This document shows positions 35,547-47,696 of a stretch of 64,000 nt of DNA, in pieces. The notes below the pieces were generated by a model, which saw only the letters and a list, made by a program, of their open reading frames with translations, had not been told where the DNA came from and ran no database searches. The position numbers and the translations under genes were made by a program. Positions within the stretch are counted from its first letter, which is position 1. Each line of letters opens with the position of its first letter. Origin of the DNA: Morchella semilibera (Eukaryota; Ascomycota; Pezizomycetes; Pezizales; Morchellaceae); NCBI GenBank assembly GCA_009192285.1, contig WBVU01000012.1, positions 1,922,001 to 1,986,000 on the forward strand. Reading direction: 5' to 3'.

Positions 35547-37476
35547 ATGGCTGACAAAGTGGAGCCTCAAGGCGAGAGGTTGTCCCCTATCAAACAGAGG
35601 AAGATTATGGGTGTAACATTGGCGCCATGGCGGTCGCCTCTATCGCAAGGTATGAGGATGGGCATCTGGAATGTGTGTATAAATAGGAGTAGGGGGGAAA
35701 CTAACTATGTGGCTGGTATAGTAATTCTTGTCGGCTTCGTATGTTTCTTGTGTCCCGGTAGGTTTATCATCTTTCGCTGGACTATGCCCATAATCTAACG
35801 GATAAAACAGGAATGTTTAATGCCCTCGGGGGGTGAGTGATGATGATTCCTATTGCCTCTATGCTAGGAGAGTCATTCTAACAAACACTGAAGAATCGGC
35901 GGAGCAGGCCTACTAGATACGAGTGTTCAGTCAGATGGCAATACAGCGCTCTACACGACTTTTGCCGTATTTGGCTTTGTCGCTGGGACGTTTCTCAACT
36001 ACTGTAAGCCAATCGCATCTGCCCCCTCCATCAATGTCTCTATACTGACCACCTGGTGTTAGTCGGTGCGAAACCAACACTTGCGTTCGGAGGAATAGGA
36101 TATGCGGTCTACACAGCTTCATTTCTTTGCTATAACCACACCGAGAACCGTCCATTTGTCATTTTTGCTGGTGCGCTGTTGGGTGTTTGTGCTGCACTTC
36201 TATGGTGTGCTCAGGGAACAGTCATGATGGTACACTAACCCTAAAACTAAGTGAATCTGCGCTGGTGCTAATCACTAGGCTTCATTTAGTCATACCCGAT
36301 CGAAAGTGAGAAGGGGAGATACATCGGTATGTTTTGGGGGATTTTCAACACCGGTGCTGTTATTGGCTCCATCATTCCAATTGGTAAGCCAAAGTTAATA
36401 TCCCTCCCTCACCCCTCATGGCTAAACATTAGTCTTATTCCATTAGCGGCGAATTGGAACGACCCAGATGCGCTTCACGTATCCGACGGTACCTATATAG
36501 GATTTCTTGTTCTTATGGTAGCTGGTGCCATCTTGGCGTTTCTCCTTGTCCCTCCTGAAAGGATTATCCGGAAAGACGGTACCCGAGTTCAACGAATCCA
36601 TCACCCTTCAGCCCTCTCAGAGATCAAGGGACTCTGGGCTACTCTCAAGAGCGATTCCTATATTCTCCTCCTCTTCCCCTTTTTCTGGGCGAGCAACTGG
36701 TTCTATACGTACCAGCAGAACAGCTACAATATGTACATGTTCAACCTCCGTGGGAGGACATTCACAAACTTGTGGTACTGGCTAGCCCAGATTATCGGTG
36801 CGTTGATGTTTGGTTTCTTTCTAGATAACAAGAGAATGTCGAGGAGAACAAGGGCGATCGCTGGTTGGGTTATTCTCTTTGCTGTGGTCAATGCTACATG
36901 GGGAGGAGGACTTAAGCCACTCATTGGATCTACCCGAGAGAAAGTAGACCTCAAACAGAATCCCAATCTGGATGTCTTCGGTATGTCCTTTTTTACTTCG
37001 TAATCGCCCTTTGGAGGCGCGGCAACTGATTTTTTTGCTAGATTCGGATTACACATGGTACCTGCTCCTGTACCTATTCTACGGGTTTCTTGATGCCGTC
37101 TGGCAGACATACGCGTACTGGCTTATGGGCGCACTCTCAAACGAGCCCCGTAAGCTAGCTTATTTTGCTGGGTTTTACAAAGGTATCCAATCCGCTGGTT
37201 CAGCGGTTGTGTGGAGTCTTGACGCCAACAAACATAGCTACTACGTTCTGTAAGTGCTAACTTATCCGTAACTGGTATCGAATCGCTTGGATGTCATTTC
37301 TAATATAAATTAGGTTCGGAACATCTTGGGGCCTGTGTGTTATAGGAATGTTATTTGCAATTCCAGTGATTTGGTGGAGGGTGCACGACACAGAGATCAC
37401 GGAGGCGGACTTTGTGAGGCCGGACGAGAAAAATATGAGGGTGAGTGAAGGTGAGGGGGATGAGGCTCGAGCTTAG
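35547..37476 (+). CDS. UNC93-like (DUF895) major-facilitator membrane protein
   Basis: Nine exons: 35547-35649, 35722-35757, 35811-35832, 35894-36003, 36063-36229, 36290-36383, 36447-36980, 37042-37249 and 37314-37476. Every junction is GT..AG with matching phase, giving 478 residues. Two exons are very small (36 and 22 bases). The protein has about 11-12 membrane spans; recognisable segments are VILVGFVCFLCPGMFNALGG, YFGAKPTLAFGGIGYAVY, SEKGRYIGMFWGIFNTGAVI, QNSYNMYMFNLRGRT and YWLMGALSNEPRKLAYFAGF. These are typical of fungal DUF895/UNC93-like proteins of the major facilitator fold, whose substrate is not established. The C-terminus is a short acidic cytosolic tail. Confidence 0.8.
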
Positions 37477-37899
37477 ATCTTGATTAGATCATTAATTTCG
37501 CTTTTCTTTTTCTTTCTTCTAATTAGCGATCAGTCCTTTTATTCCCTTTACTGTTTATCATGATACTGGATATGATGACGTGATATGATAATTTACATAT
37601 AAGTTTCTCCGGAGCGATATCAAAAATTATGACATGATCTCTCTGGATAACCAACCGCAAATGTGCATTCGTATAGGAAACCAGGGTTGGCCGTCCGTCA
37701 TATATGCAAAAAAGTAAACCTTGGGCGGTTCTAAAGACCGGTGCGCGGTGAACCGTACATACATGTCATCCATCAGATATGCAATGGCCAATAATCCACC
37801 AGCGCTTCTATTTGCATTCACTCCACCTTAGACCTATTTATATCCTGTCACAAGTTCAAAGCCACCATAATTCCCATCCTCGTATAATTTCTATCGTCA

Positions 37900-37917
37900 G
37901 GCCTTGGCGCCAAGGCC
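37900..37917. repeat. Perfect 18-bp palindrome
   Basis: GGCCTTGGCGCCAAGGCC is its own reverse complement. It is GC-rich inside AT-rich non-coding DNA and lies just upstream of short TAACCC repeats. Confidence 0.9.
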
Positions 37918-37926
37918 CAATTCACT

Positions 37927-37947
37927 CCTAGCTCAACCCTAACCCTA
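37927..37947. repeat. Telomere-like TAACCC repeats (interstitial, short)
   Basis: Two full CCCTAA units with partial ones either side. Similar two-unit stretches occur near 4259-4270 inside an intron and near 48667. They are too short to mark a chromosome end. Confidence 0.6.
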
Positions 37948-40045
37948 ACTATTTCCGCCAAATTCTAATTTCGTTTCCGTAATGACGTTTCACTCAAAAA
38001 GGTCGCTGGAAGTACCAAGGCAAACAAGCTTCACGACTGGTGGGAGAACTTATGCCTGGCCTCCGTGTCGGCTTTGTTTCACCAAGGGTATGGAGTTTAG
38101 CGCATATCTAGCTCGTGCCCAATGTAGCTGCAACGTATATGTAGCTTGCAAAGCCTGGAAGTAGGACTAGGGACGGTTTTGAGTGGTTGGTATAGAGTCG
38201 AGATATATATCCCGTGGCCCTCATGGCTATTGAGAAAAGAAAGAAGGCTAGTCCAGTAGGGGTTAAGAGTAAGTAGAGTTTTCTAAGTTTAGTTGGTTTA
38301 TATCATCTTAACAGCCAATGTTCATCAGTATCAGTAGGCTACAGTATTTCATATATATGCATGTTACATACCCCATGCCGCGAACCGAATACTTAGCCAC
38401 TCAAGCCAGATACTGATTCATTCCTGGGTACGTAGTTCGCTCCCTAGGCAGACCGCGGCGAGCGGTGCCAGCTAGAAATCTTTCATTTTTACCTTCACTG
38501 GTGCAACCCCAAGCTAAACGCACAGAAAACACAGCCACCTACGATCGAATTAGACCCCACTATCTACCCCAGGTTCCTGGGTTGTATGTACAACTGTCTG
38601 GACTACCCCCTGGCAGAGATGCCAGAGCGCATGTGACAGACGCATATCAACCACACCCACCCAACTACAGTCTTTCATGGCATGCATCAACCTCTATGAT
38701 TCAAGAGTAACATGTACAGGGATATTACCGCAGTCAGAACTCCAACCGGGCACACGAAGTGCAGTTTCATATCAGGATCGATCCTTGGGTCTTCAGTGGG
38801 CTTTGGCAGAAAGTGTTGGGAAACGCCTTCCTTATCGACCGGAACACCGCATCACATGGTCAAGCGTATGGAGATCTTAATTCCTATATAGGCTTTCGAG
38901 CGAACATCTCTTGGCGCTGATATGGCGTGGTGGTATCTCGAAAGTTCGATGCGATGGGAGTTGTAACGCTAAAAAAGAAAGAATCCGATACAAAGAAGAA
39001 ACAAACTATGGGAGGGGGTTGTGACCAGCGACTTTAGAATTCAAATCCGAAGTCGGGGTTCTTTAGTATTCGAGGCCACTGGTGGGGCTGTGCGGTTTGT
39101 GTGTGTCCAGGGAGCAAATTTTTTGAATTTTATGGGGTATGTGTCTTATTTTGCTGTTTGAGGTGTTACTTGTTTCTTATTTCCGGGAACCGGACTGGTT
39201 CCTCTTCATAATACAAGCTAGGAATAATAGAAGTGTAAGAAGGAAAATGAAGTAATGAGCGTGACTAGTATGAAAGGAAAATATTAGGAAAGAAACCTAA
39301 AGATCTCGTAGCTTTAGAACCGCAATTAGCCCGAGTAGAAGCAGTGAGTCTCACGCCTTCCGCGCCACTAGTACACCAGCTCCACTCCCGAGGACTAGAT
39401 GTATCCCATTTGGGCCGTGACCCTCCAATTCGAACAGTAGTCTAGTCCTAGTTAGAAAGACGCTAGCCCAGCTGGGGAGCTGTTTTTTTGTGGTCGTAGA
39501 GGGGGTTATATATCGGTACTTACACGTAGTTATATATATTTCCCAGTGCATCTTTCGATCGATCACCTAATCTGGCTTAGGCTACTATGTTACTTGAATT
39601 AAAATGTGAGAGTTGCGAAGAGATACCTCAGCCTAGAGCATAGTACCGCCTCACAAATGTGTTGGATCTCTTGGTGAGGCGTTGGAAAAATCTCTACACG
39701 TATTAGAAATATATATATACATGTATGTACATGTAGTCAACAGATGTCACTCGGAACTTGAAACTACATGTAAGTATTGCAAGGTGCCACAAGTAGTTGA
39801 ACATGAGGGTAGTAACCATACAAACCACCTAACAACATCAAAATTTCAAATTCGCACTCTCGAGCTGACATTTTAGTCGTAGGTACTATCACAGCTGGAG
39901 AATCTATATCTAAGGTTCTTTTGCTCCATCTCCTTGCGCTTGTAGAGAAATACGTCTTTAAAGTTGCATTCCCATACAAATTTTGTTGCAAGGTGAATGT
40001 TCGCTTACTTGTGGAAACCCACCATACATGCATACATGTATATAT

Positions 40046-40390
40046 GTACTCATGAGGGTGTCGGAAAGTGATGCACATTTGATACATACCACATGCGATT
40101 ATTTCCAGGTTAATATGAGCATTGAGATACATTTGTGACCAGGAACTAAAGAAACGAGGCTGTTACCAATTCTTTTCTGTGACCTTTACCACTCGTTTTT
40201 ACTACCTTGAAGTGACTTCTTGCCTATAAAGCAAACATTTAGTATCCAGACATCTCTAGATACATTCCAGGTAATAATAGAGGGAATATATACCCGAAGC
40301 TCCACCTAGAAAGTATTTTCAGTTGGTGTATTTGGGTGTATTTAGGCGTTGTTAAGTCAAATGTGCATCACTTTCCGGCACCCTGGGTAC
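40046..40390. mobile_element. Inverted-repeat element, GTGATGCACATTTG family (copy A)
   Basis: The left end reads GTGTCGGAAAGTGATGCACA after GTACTCATGAGG. The right end, on the other strand, reads GTACCCAGGGTGCCGG and then the same AAAGTGATGCACATTTGA. The arms are about 35 bases with few mismatches around a 270-bp non-coding centre. A relative lies at 16504-16712. Confidence 0.6.
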
Positions 40391-41034
40391 ATGTAATTAA
40401 GTCCTGAGAAATCTTGGCAGCAACTGCCTCACAAAGGTTCTCAGGACTTGATGGATCGCTAGTGAATATTGATAGAGAGGGATTGTGTATCATTGGTTAC
40501 AGGTTTATTGGTCTCTAGATATGAACTTACTTCCGTCCAGTTGGGCTTCTTTTGAAACTACGTATACTGTTACCTTGAGCCTATAGCTGTGGGGTGGCTG
40601 TTCCGGTAATAGAATTTATAATACATGTACGTACTCGCAAAGGCCTGGTTTTTCCTTTCTTTCGGCGGTGATGTATTGAAGTAGTGATAGATGTAAAACA
40701 ACATATGAATATCTTGGTTTAAACATTGACCTCTTCCGTCCTGTCAAAGTCATAAAAATCTAGAGGTTAAAATAAATCAATCTTAATACCCTGGATTTTT
40801 AAACTTCCATTTCGTTGGAGCTCTTACAGCCTCCGGTGGTTGGGGAAAAAAGGAGAAATATCCATCACCAGGGTTCGTAGAGGCATTGATAGGTCAAACG
40901 GACTTAAGCCCGGCTGGCCTGGACGGTTATATGAATGGAGAATCTCGGTAGGAACTCGGGCTCAGGTACCTGGAGTTGACGGGATTTGATATCAAAATCT
41001 TGCTGATTCAGTAATTCAATGTTTGCATCCCTGT
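40391..41034. other. Intergenic, no gene seen
   Basis: Nothing supported between two inverted-repeat elements. Confidence 0.5.
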
Positions 41035-41350
41035 TAGTGATGGGCACGAGACGAGACGGGTAGGACTTGGGGAAATCACCTCTTGTCTTCCATTATTTGG
41101 GTTAAGCTTTGGAATCCGGGACAATGGTCTAGTTTCATCAGAGTCTCGAGAGTTTTGGTCATGTGGCCTAGTTTCTGGGGAACCTATATAATCATGATAG
41201 TCAATGCGGGTTGGGGGTTGGGGAAATAAGTTGGAAACGTGGCTGGGGAGCAAATTTAGGTGCCCATAAACAGACCTAGTATTGTCTTGTCTTGCCCTGT
41301 CAACCCTCAGGTCTCGTCTTGTCTTTCTGAAAGTCTCGTGCCCATCACCA
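41035..41350 (+). mobile_element. hAT-type MITE, copy 1 (316 bp)
   Basis: The ends are TAGTGATGGGCACGAGAC and, inverted, TGGTGATGGGCACGAGAC. It is flanked by ATCCCTGT (41027-41034) and ATTTCTGT (41351-41358), an 8-bp duplication with two C/T differences. An 8-bp duplication and a TAGTG-type end are typical of the hAT superfamily. It has no coding capacity and is homologous to copy 2 in inverted orientation. Confidence 0.75.
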
Positions 41351-41358
41351 ATTTCTGT

Positions 41359-42274
41359 GCGATCGGCGGTACACGCGAGTGATGATTTGTGGTTAGCCCT
41401 CTCCGGACACGAGAGTGGAGATGGCTTGTAGTGGATCGCATAGTCGTGCTTGCGAGTGTTAGTGTCTTTACTCGATCGAGTCGGCCGGCCTTTGTCCTTG
41501 TTGCTACTACACTAGTGCTATCGTATGCGTACATGTTGTAACTGAGATGCAAGGAGTGCGAGTGGCCACGGAGCGAATCGGGTTATATAATTATAAGACC
41601 GGTGCCGTATCAGAGCAAATGACCCGTAATGTAACAGTTGATTATGGAGCAGGGAAAGTTGTGTGGCCAACGTGTAAGAGGAATATTATATAGTGCATAG
41701 TGAGTTAATAAGTTACGGGACTGGCCAAATCCCTGGAACGGCCGGGGGATGATTTCAGTGCTGTAGGCTGACTTAGATTTATCGACTTTGATTGCTATTA
41801 ACTGAACGTTAATCTTCCTTTCCAGCTGGGTAAGAAGGGTGCTCTACATCTAAAGAGATATCTCAACGAGCAGAAAGACCGGGGAATCTATCATGAATTA
41901 CGCGTTAGCTCGGTTGATTTCCCCCCTATGTACAAAAATAGAGCCCTCTTATAGTGCCAAATAGGTTGTAAAAAAAGAAGCCGAGAGATGGGGTCGTGGG
42001 TGCATAGGGGGGCAAGTGACTTTTGTGATGGGCCCTATAGCCAGGTCTAGAGTACAATCAGTACATGTACTAATCCTAATCCTAAACCTGTACTAACTAT
42101 CACTATAGTTCCTACCAAATCAGCCCAGACGCGACAAAAGTCACTGTTAATTGTGAATCTGTACTAGCTAAGAATTTCGTATCTGCTGCTCAAACGTTTT
42201 CAACGTAGCGTAGCTAGTAAGTGTGTACGAATATCTTTTAGAGTTTATCTATACAATATAGTTTATCTTCTGAT
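41359..42274. other. Intergenic, no gene seen
   Basis: No gene is supported between the two hAT-type MITEs. Confidence 0.5.
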
Positions 42275-42282
42275 GGCCTTAC

Positions 42283-42645
42283 TAGTGATGGGCACGAGAC
42301 AAGTTGTCTCGAGACTTTCAGAAAGACAAGACGAGACCTGAGGGTTGGCAAGACAAGACCAGACAAGACTAGGTCTGAGGGTCTCGAGACTTGTCTCAAG
42401 ACTTGTCTCAAGACTTTTTGGACACCTAAATATGCTCCCCAGCCACTTCTTGGACACCTGAACACACTCCCCAGCCACGGTTCCAACTTCTCCCCAACGA
42501 TTATATAGGTTCTCTAGAAACTAGGTCACATGAATAAAGGTCTCGGGACTTTGACGAGACTAGACCATTGTCCCAAGATTTCGAAGGCTCAAACGAGACT
42601 TCCCCAAGTCTCGTCTCGTCTCGTCTCGTGCCGTGCTCATCACTA
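42283..42645 (-). mobile_element. hAT-type MITE, copy 2 (363 bp)
   Basis: The ends are TAGTGATGGGCACGAGAC and, inverted, TAGTGATGAGCACGGCACG. It is flanked by perfect 8-bp duplications GGCCTTAC at 42275-42282 and 42646-42653. It is inverted relative to copy 1, with shared internal blocks (CTGGGGAGC, GGTCTCGTC, TATATAGGTTC). The ends carry repeated TCTCG/CGAGA motifs that may be subterminal transposase sites. Confidence 0.85.
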
Positions 42646-42810
42646 GGCCTTACTAGCTTAATATTCTTCTACCTTCCATATAAGGTGTGTAGATATGTAT
42701 TTCACCTCCTCCATATCCCTTCATTCCTTCTGACAACCTGGTGTTCCCGTTCATGTGGCTATAATGTAGCACATAGTCAAAGGTAGTCTGAGCTTTACTC
42801 GCTTCACCAA

Positions 42811-42828
42811 TATATATATATATATATA
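42811..42828. repeat. (TA)9 microsatellite
   Basis: Nine TA dinucleotides in non-coding DNA. Confidence 0.9.
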
Positions 42829-43035
42829 AGTCTACCTGGACATTAGCGATATCAATAACGTGGCTACTACCTATGCCGTTTATGGAAACTCTCTTAACAG
42901 TTATTTGTATTTACTTTTATCTCCCCTATACCTAGGGTCACTGCCGCACCGGCCATCTGTATAATAGAATCAGTTGCTCTCAGGTCCGATATATATGGCG
43001 CCATTCCTTCTCAGATCGAGCTTTCCCACCATATA

Positions 43036-43450
43036 CAGCTCTACCACCACAATAAATGCATCAATTGATGCATTTACTAACATAAGAAGGATCTGTGAAT
43101 GCATCGAAGGATGCATTAAATGCAACGAAGGATATTAATGCATTACAGCAACGAATTTAATTACTGACGACACCAACAAATTTACTGATACTTTAGCTGT
43201 AAATAGTCAATAGCAGCCCTGAAATCATATCAATTTATAGCATGGCATTATAGATTAGCTTTTGAGTAATCTAGTATAGTGGTTGAGGTTCAATTCTCTA
43301 ACAGTTTTCTTTTTTTTCAGGAAATTTTCCATGTCCTGATTAGACTGATGCATTAGCTGGGGTTTTGATGCGTTTTCGATGCATTATGAAATTTTACATT
43401 TTAGATGCATATGCATATATGCTGATTCGTTACGTGGGGTGGTAGAGCAG
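43036..43450. mobile_element. Composite element 2: ATGCAT-repeat arms around a tRNA-like core
   Basis: The ends are CAGCTCTACCACC and, inverted, CTGCTCTACCACC. Both arms repeat GATGCATT and its complement many times (43060-43160 and 43345-43420). The centre has an A-box-like TAGTATAGTGG (43272-43282), a B-box-like GTTCAATTC (43288-43296), then a T-run and TTCAGGA. The architecture matches composite element 1 although the arm motif is entirely different. It codes for nothing. Confidence 0.6.
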
Positions 43451-46400
43451 CGAAAGCTCGCTATAGGGGTGCTGCCTATAGGGGTAGTCTCTTTATTAGT
43501 GTGCTACCTTTCGGCCCCGTTTTTTTCTGGTGGGTAGAAAGGTAAGAATACCCGTAGACGGCCTATATATAATATTTTGCTGAGTACCTTTGTATAAAAT
43601 ATAGGGTTAGGGTATTTTGAAGGGGTTTTCAGCAAATTTCTGTAGTTTTTATCACTCCGTAGCTTGGTATATATGGCTCATTCCTAGCATCAACCATCAT
43701 ACCCTACTATTATTGTGACTTACTAGCAGCTTGCAGTTCACTTTGGACGAGCCTAATATTCCCCCTATTTAGTCACACTGATGTACTGATAAATAACAAG
43801 CTCCCATAAGGGACAGGTTTTCGGCCCGAGCGTACCCTTATAAAAGGCCTTCGCTGTATACGGTAGGTGAATGCTCATCTCTAGCATATCCAAATATTTT
43901 GAGCTGATCATAGTATATATATAGGTTCGGCCGGCTGTCTTTATAAGCCTAGAAAAATGAATTCTCTGATGTTGAGCCGGTAGTTAAATTAATGTCTGGA
44001 TAGGACTAAAATCTCTTTGACTTGCTGGCTTTGGCTACCCATGCCCCCGATTTGATATTGGTGAAGAAAAACTCACGTTCCTTTCGGGGGGCTTTAATTG
44101 GTGCCATAAATCCCATTGCTGCCAGGAGCTACCCCTAACCCTGATCAATTAAGTACCAAGCACACTACATACCCAGAAATTAAAGTAATGTTGTCACTAT
44201 TTGGGGGGGGGGGGTGGTAAAGACGAGCTGTTAGATATAATGAGAAGAGCGGGTCTTCCCTCTTCTTACCATCAACTGTAGGGGATAATCTGCATTTCAT
44301 CTTATTGCAGTACCTATATATGGGCACGTAGGGGATGTTTGTGGGCTCTCTCCCCTGAGATTGTCCTTTTAATTGACCCGCGAGCACATTGTGTAAGAAA
44401 AGGTCGCTAACTCTGCATTATCTCTGTGGCTTTGGCTGACACTGCAGGCTGACACTGCATAAGTTTGATCACTTTTGAAGAATCAGAGTACCAGCCTAAG
44501 TCGCGGCGTTGGCTGCATAGTAATTGCGCCGGTTATCTATCATCCACCGTCAGCCTAAACGACAATACCGCACCCTGCCCCCTCTACCCCACTCACATTG
44601 GACTTGAAAACAATATCAAATTCGTGGCCACCTTTGCAACTGGCGCCTCATTAGGTCCTGGGAATGAAAACATAGATACTTAATCTTCCCAGGTGGGTTA
44701 TGTATGAGATGTAGAGCGGAGTTACTATAGTGGATACATTATATGGCTAAGCTTTGGAAAGAGATGTGTGCTGACAGGAGGATTGGGGATTAAAGAATTT
44801 ATACATCAATGTAAACTTGAGAATAAAAGCGGCAAACTGTTCCCGCATTGCGCCAAACTCTCTGATTATGAGATGAGCAGATGATGGCAGCTGGATGCAT
44901 TATAGCTGGTTGTATGGGACCCGGCCGGGCGGTGACTGACATCGCCCTGATTTGAGCAGAGGATCTGGAAGAGAATGGTGTGGTGGTGGTAGGGAGCTCA
45001 GCTCACCATACGTGGGGATTATTCTTTTCCTGCTGTTTCAGGCGAATTCACCGTCAAACCTTGATGCAGGGATCAAGTAGGAGTTGCGAATGGGGGGCCA
45101 AGACTTACTCACGGAACGGTGTCGCGACTTTGGGACTAGTTCCGGTGAACGTGAGAGGACAGTGCTTAACGGCTTTATACCCGAGGGGGCACAAATTCTC
45201 CTGCTTTGGGATTATCGGAGGCTAAGAGGTCTAATATAGGCTATTATATCCTGAAATATAACATATTTACACTTGAACCTATTTGAATTTTAGAATCCCA
45301 CAAGTTCCTGCCTACGGGCGTTGGTGCAGGGTAGCAAAAAGAGCAGAGTTTAGTAGTATATAATCGCCTTCTCCATGGTCCAGGGCCCTTTCCGGATATG
45401 GTAAGCACTGGCCTGGCTCGGTCACTAGTAGCGCATGCAGGTGTTAGTTGGGGTGGGAAGTATGGGGTATCTCTAGCTTTTTCGCGGCCCTTTAATACCT
45501 CGACATGGAGATTATGAGACGAGGTAGCATATGTAATATTATATTCAACTAAAGATATGTATATGATTATTTTATGGTAGATAGGATTTTCTAGAAAGGA
45601 GAGTCCTTTTAGCCCCTCTTTGGCCCCGCACCCTCTGGAAGCGTCACTCATAGTTATTATAAAGGCGATAGAGTAGGGTTATATTTGCGGAAGAGACTTT
45701 GAATAGGGGTTTTTCCTTTCCTTTTTTCAAACTCACAGGCGTGAGGTGAGCTTTTGCCATAGCCTCCGGGTTGCACGCATGTATGAAGTATAAGTAATAT
45801 AAATAATAGATAAATAGGTTCTCAGGCGTGATCCTGTTGAGATATTGACGACCAGGCCGGGCACCCAAGGGGCAATAATTATATCAGTTCATTGGAATTC
45901 CCCCATGAACATACCCCTTGACTTTCTGATAGGCCGCGATAATGCCTCTGCCGAAAGTCTCTGCAATATTACATCGGTTCTCCCATCTCAGGATCAGGGC
46001 AGGAATACTCACAACTAATCACTCGATCATCAAATCTCACTCGATCCACTGCCACAGAATTAACCTTTTTGGTTTCATTCACTAATCCACGGGAGCTATT
46101 TAGCTATAATGTACATAAAGGCGGCATATCTCCCGGGCAAAAAGTACCGCCTAGTTAAGCATACCATGGCTACATTTGATTGATTAATTGATACATGTAT
46201 GCAGCCCGTAGGCTATGACAAACCCTTTCCTCTACCGGAGGCAGGGTAAATCTTCCTCGTCAAAACGCGGGGGGGGGGGGGGGATTAAAGAAACGCAAAC
46301 AAAAAACACAGAAACTTAACAAATTTCATTCCTTATCACTTTCTCTCCTATTCTTGCTTCTACTCTTCCTCTCTCTCCAGCTCCCCCCACCCATATTACA

Positions 46401-47626
46401 TCTCCCGCTCCTCTTCTCTCCTTTCTCCTTGCTTCTCTCCCTATTCGTGTCGGTGTTTTATCCACTCGCTCCATATCTTTATGCTGGTTTCTATGCCTGT
46501 GATTACATTTGAACATATACGTGTAAAAGTTAAAAAACATATGTGCGTGTTGATAGTAATTAGTTAAAACCCTTCTATAACTCTGAGGGCTACTGGCTAT
46601 TAGCGTATAGATGGATCTGTATACGTATGGGTGATAATGAGGGTGCTGTATTCTTGCAATGTGTAAGACTGAAACCAGTGGATATGGTATACCTATGCAT
46701 TTGTATTAGCGGGCCATTTTCACGTCGTTGTAAGTTTTGAGAGTGCGATGTGTTCGGCTGCTAACGCTAGGACAACTATATCCTTGACAGCATCAATATT
46801 CCCTTGCAGCTGGTGATAACCAGCACCTGAATTCGAAACCACCTCTGAGAAAATGTCGCTTTGGCGCACCGCAGAGGCAATGGAGTACGTCTGAATTTTA
46901 AGAGGCTGGTCCGGAAAAGTGCTTGCCAGTAGCTACTTCAAATTAGGTCATACGAGTATCTAAGGAGCAATTTGGTGATTCGTGAAAAGATTGCAGAAGG
47001 CCACTCCCTGCCTCACACCTAGAACAGTAGTCGATTCTAGAACTTGACACCTGTCACCCCCAAACACACGGAAATAGGTTTATCGATACTATTGGGTTAA
47101 AGAAAACTAAGAATCTCTAAAGCAGTTCTTAGACTTTAACACTCAGGAAAATGGGTGGGGCTACCGAGAAGGGTTGCTAGTTTCTAAACCGGCGGCGATG
47201 TCACCCTTTGATCAATTGAAGCAGAGCGTTATAGGGTGCAGTGGGGAAAGTTATGCCAGAATAAACCAAGTTAATGCTACTCCATCTTTGTCTTTGGCAC
47301 TACCGGGACAAACCTGTGGTCGTCGCCTCTGTGGGCAAGCAGAAACGTATGTTGACGCACAAGGGCTTTTCTAATTAGGAAGAGCGTATAGGGAGCGTAG
47401 TAGAGAAGCTGTCAGGGGATATATAGAAGTGAAAGGTGCCCATCTCCACCTCCCTACTTCTACATTGCCCGCTCTTCCTCACCCACCCTCGTCTTTCTTT
47501 ATCATTCTCTTCGTCTCTGATTTCTTCTATTGGCGCGCGCCTAAACCACGCCCAAACGACATCAGCAGGTAGGGGGGTGGACGCGTGGGCTGGCGTGCGG
47601 GCAGATATATGCATATATGTACATGC
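43451..47626. other. 4.2-kb intergenic region, no gene seen
   Basis: No supported gene. It contains long G-runs (near 44208 and 46269-46283, about 15 G) and short repeats such as two copies of GGCTGACACTGCA near 44433-44459. Open frames up to 135 codons lack motifs. Confidence 0.5.
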
Positions 47627-47696
47627 GGTGAAATTAAGTATTGTCTTTCGAGATAACATGGTTGCCAGCGCGGTTGGGACAATACTTAATTTCACC
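47627..47696. repeat. 70-bp hairpin with perfect 19-bp arms
   Basis: GGTGAAATTAAGTATTGTC at the left is repeated exactly, inverted, at the right, with a 32-base spacer. It could be a minimal foldback element. Confidence 0.8.

Larger units (their letters stand above)
37477..40045. other. Intergenic, no gene seen
   Basis: No supported gene. Short frames near 37982-38164 and 38465-38880 have no recognisable motif or splicing partner. A perfect palindrome and a telomere-like motif lie near 37900-37947. Confidence 0.5.

Noticed and set aside
9551-37476. Secondary metabolite or sugar-use gene cluster (rhamnosidase, FAD oxidase, UNC93-like protein)
   Set aside because: The genes are 18-25 kb apart, with unrelated genes and repeats between them, and no backbone enzyme or regulator is present.
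37927-37947. Chromosome end
   Set aside because: Only two telomere-like units, with genes and elements continuing on both sides.
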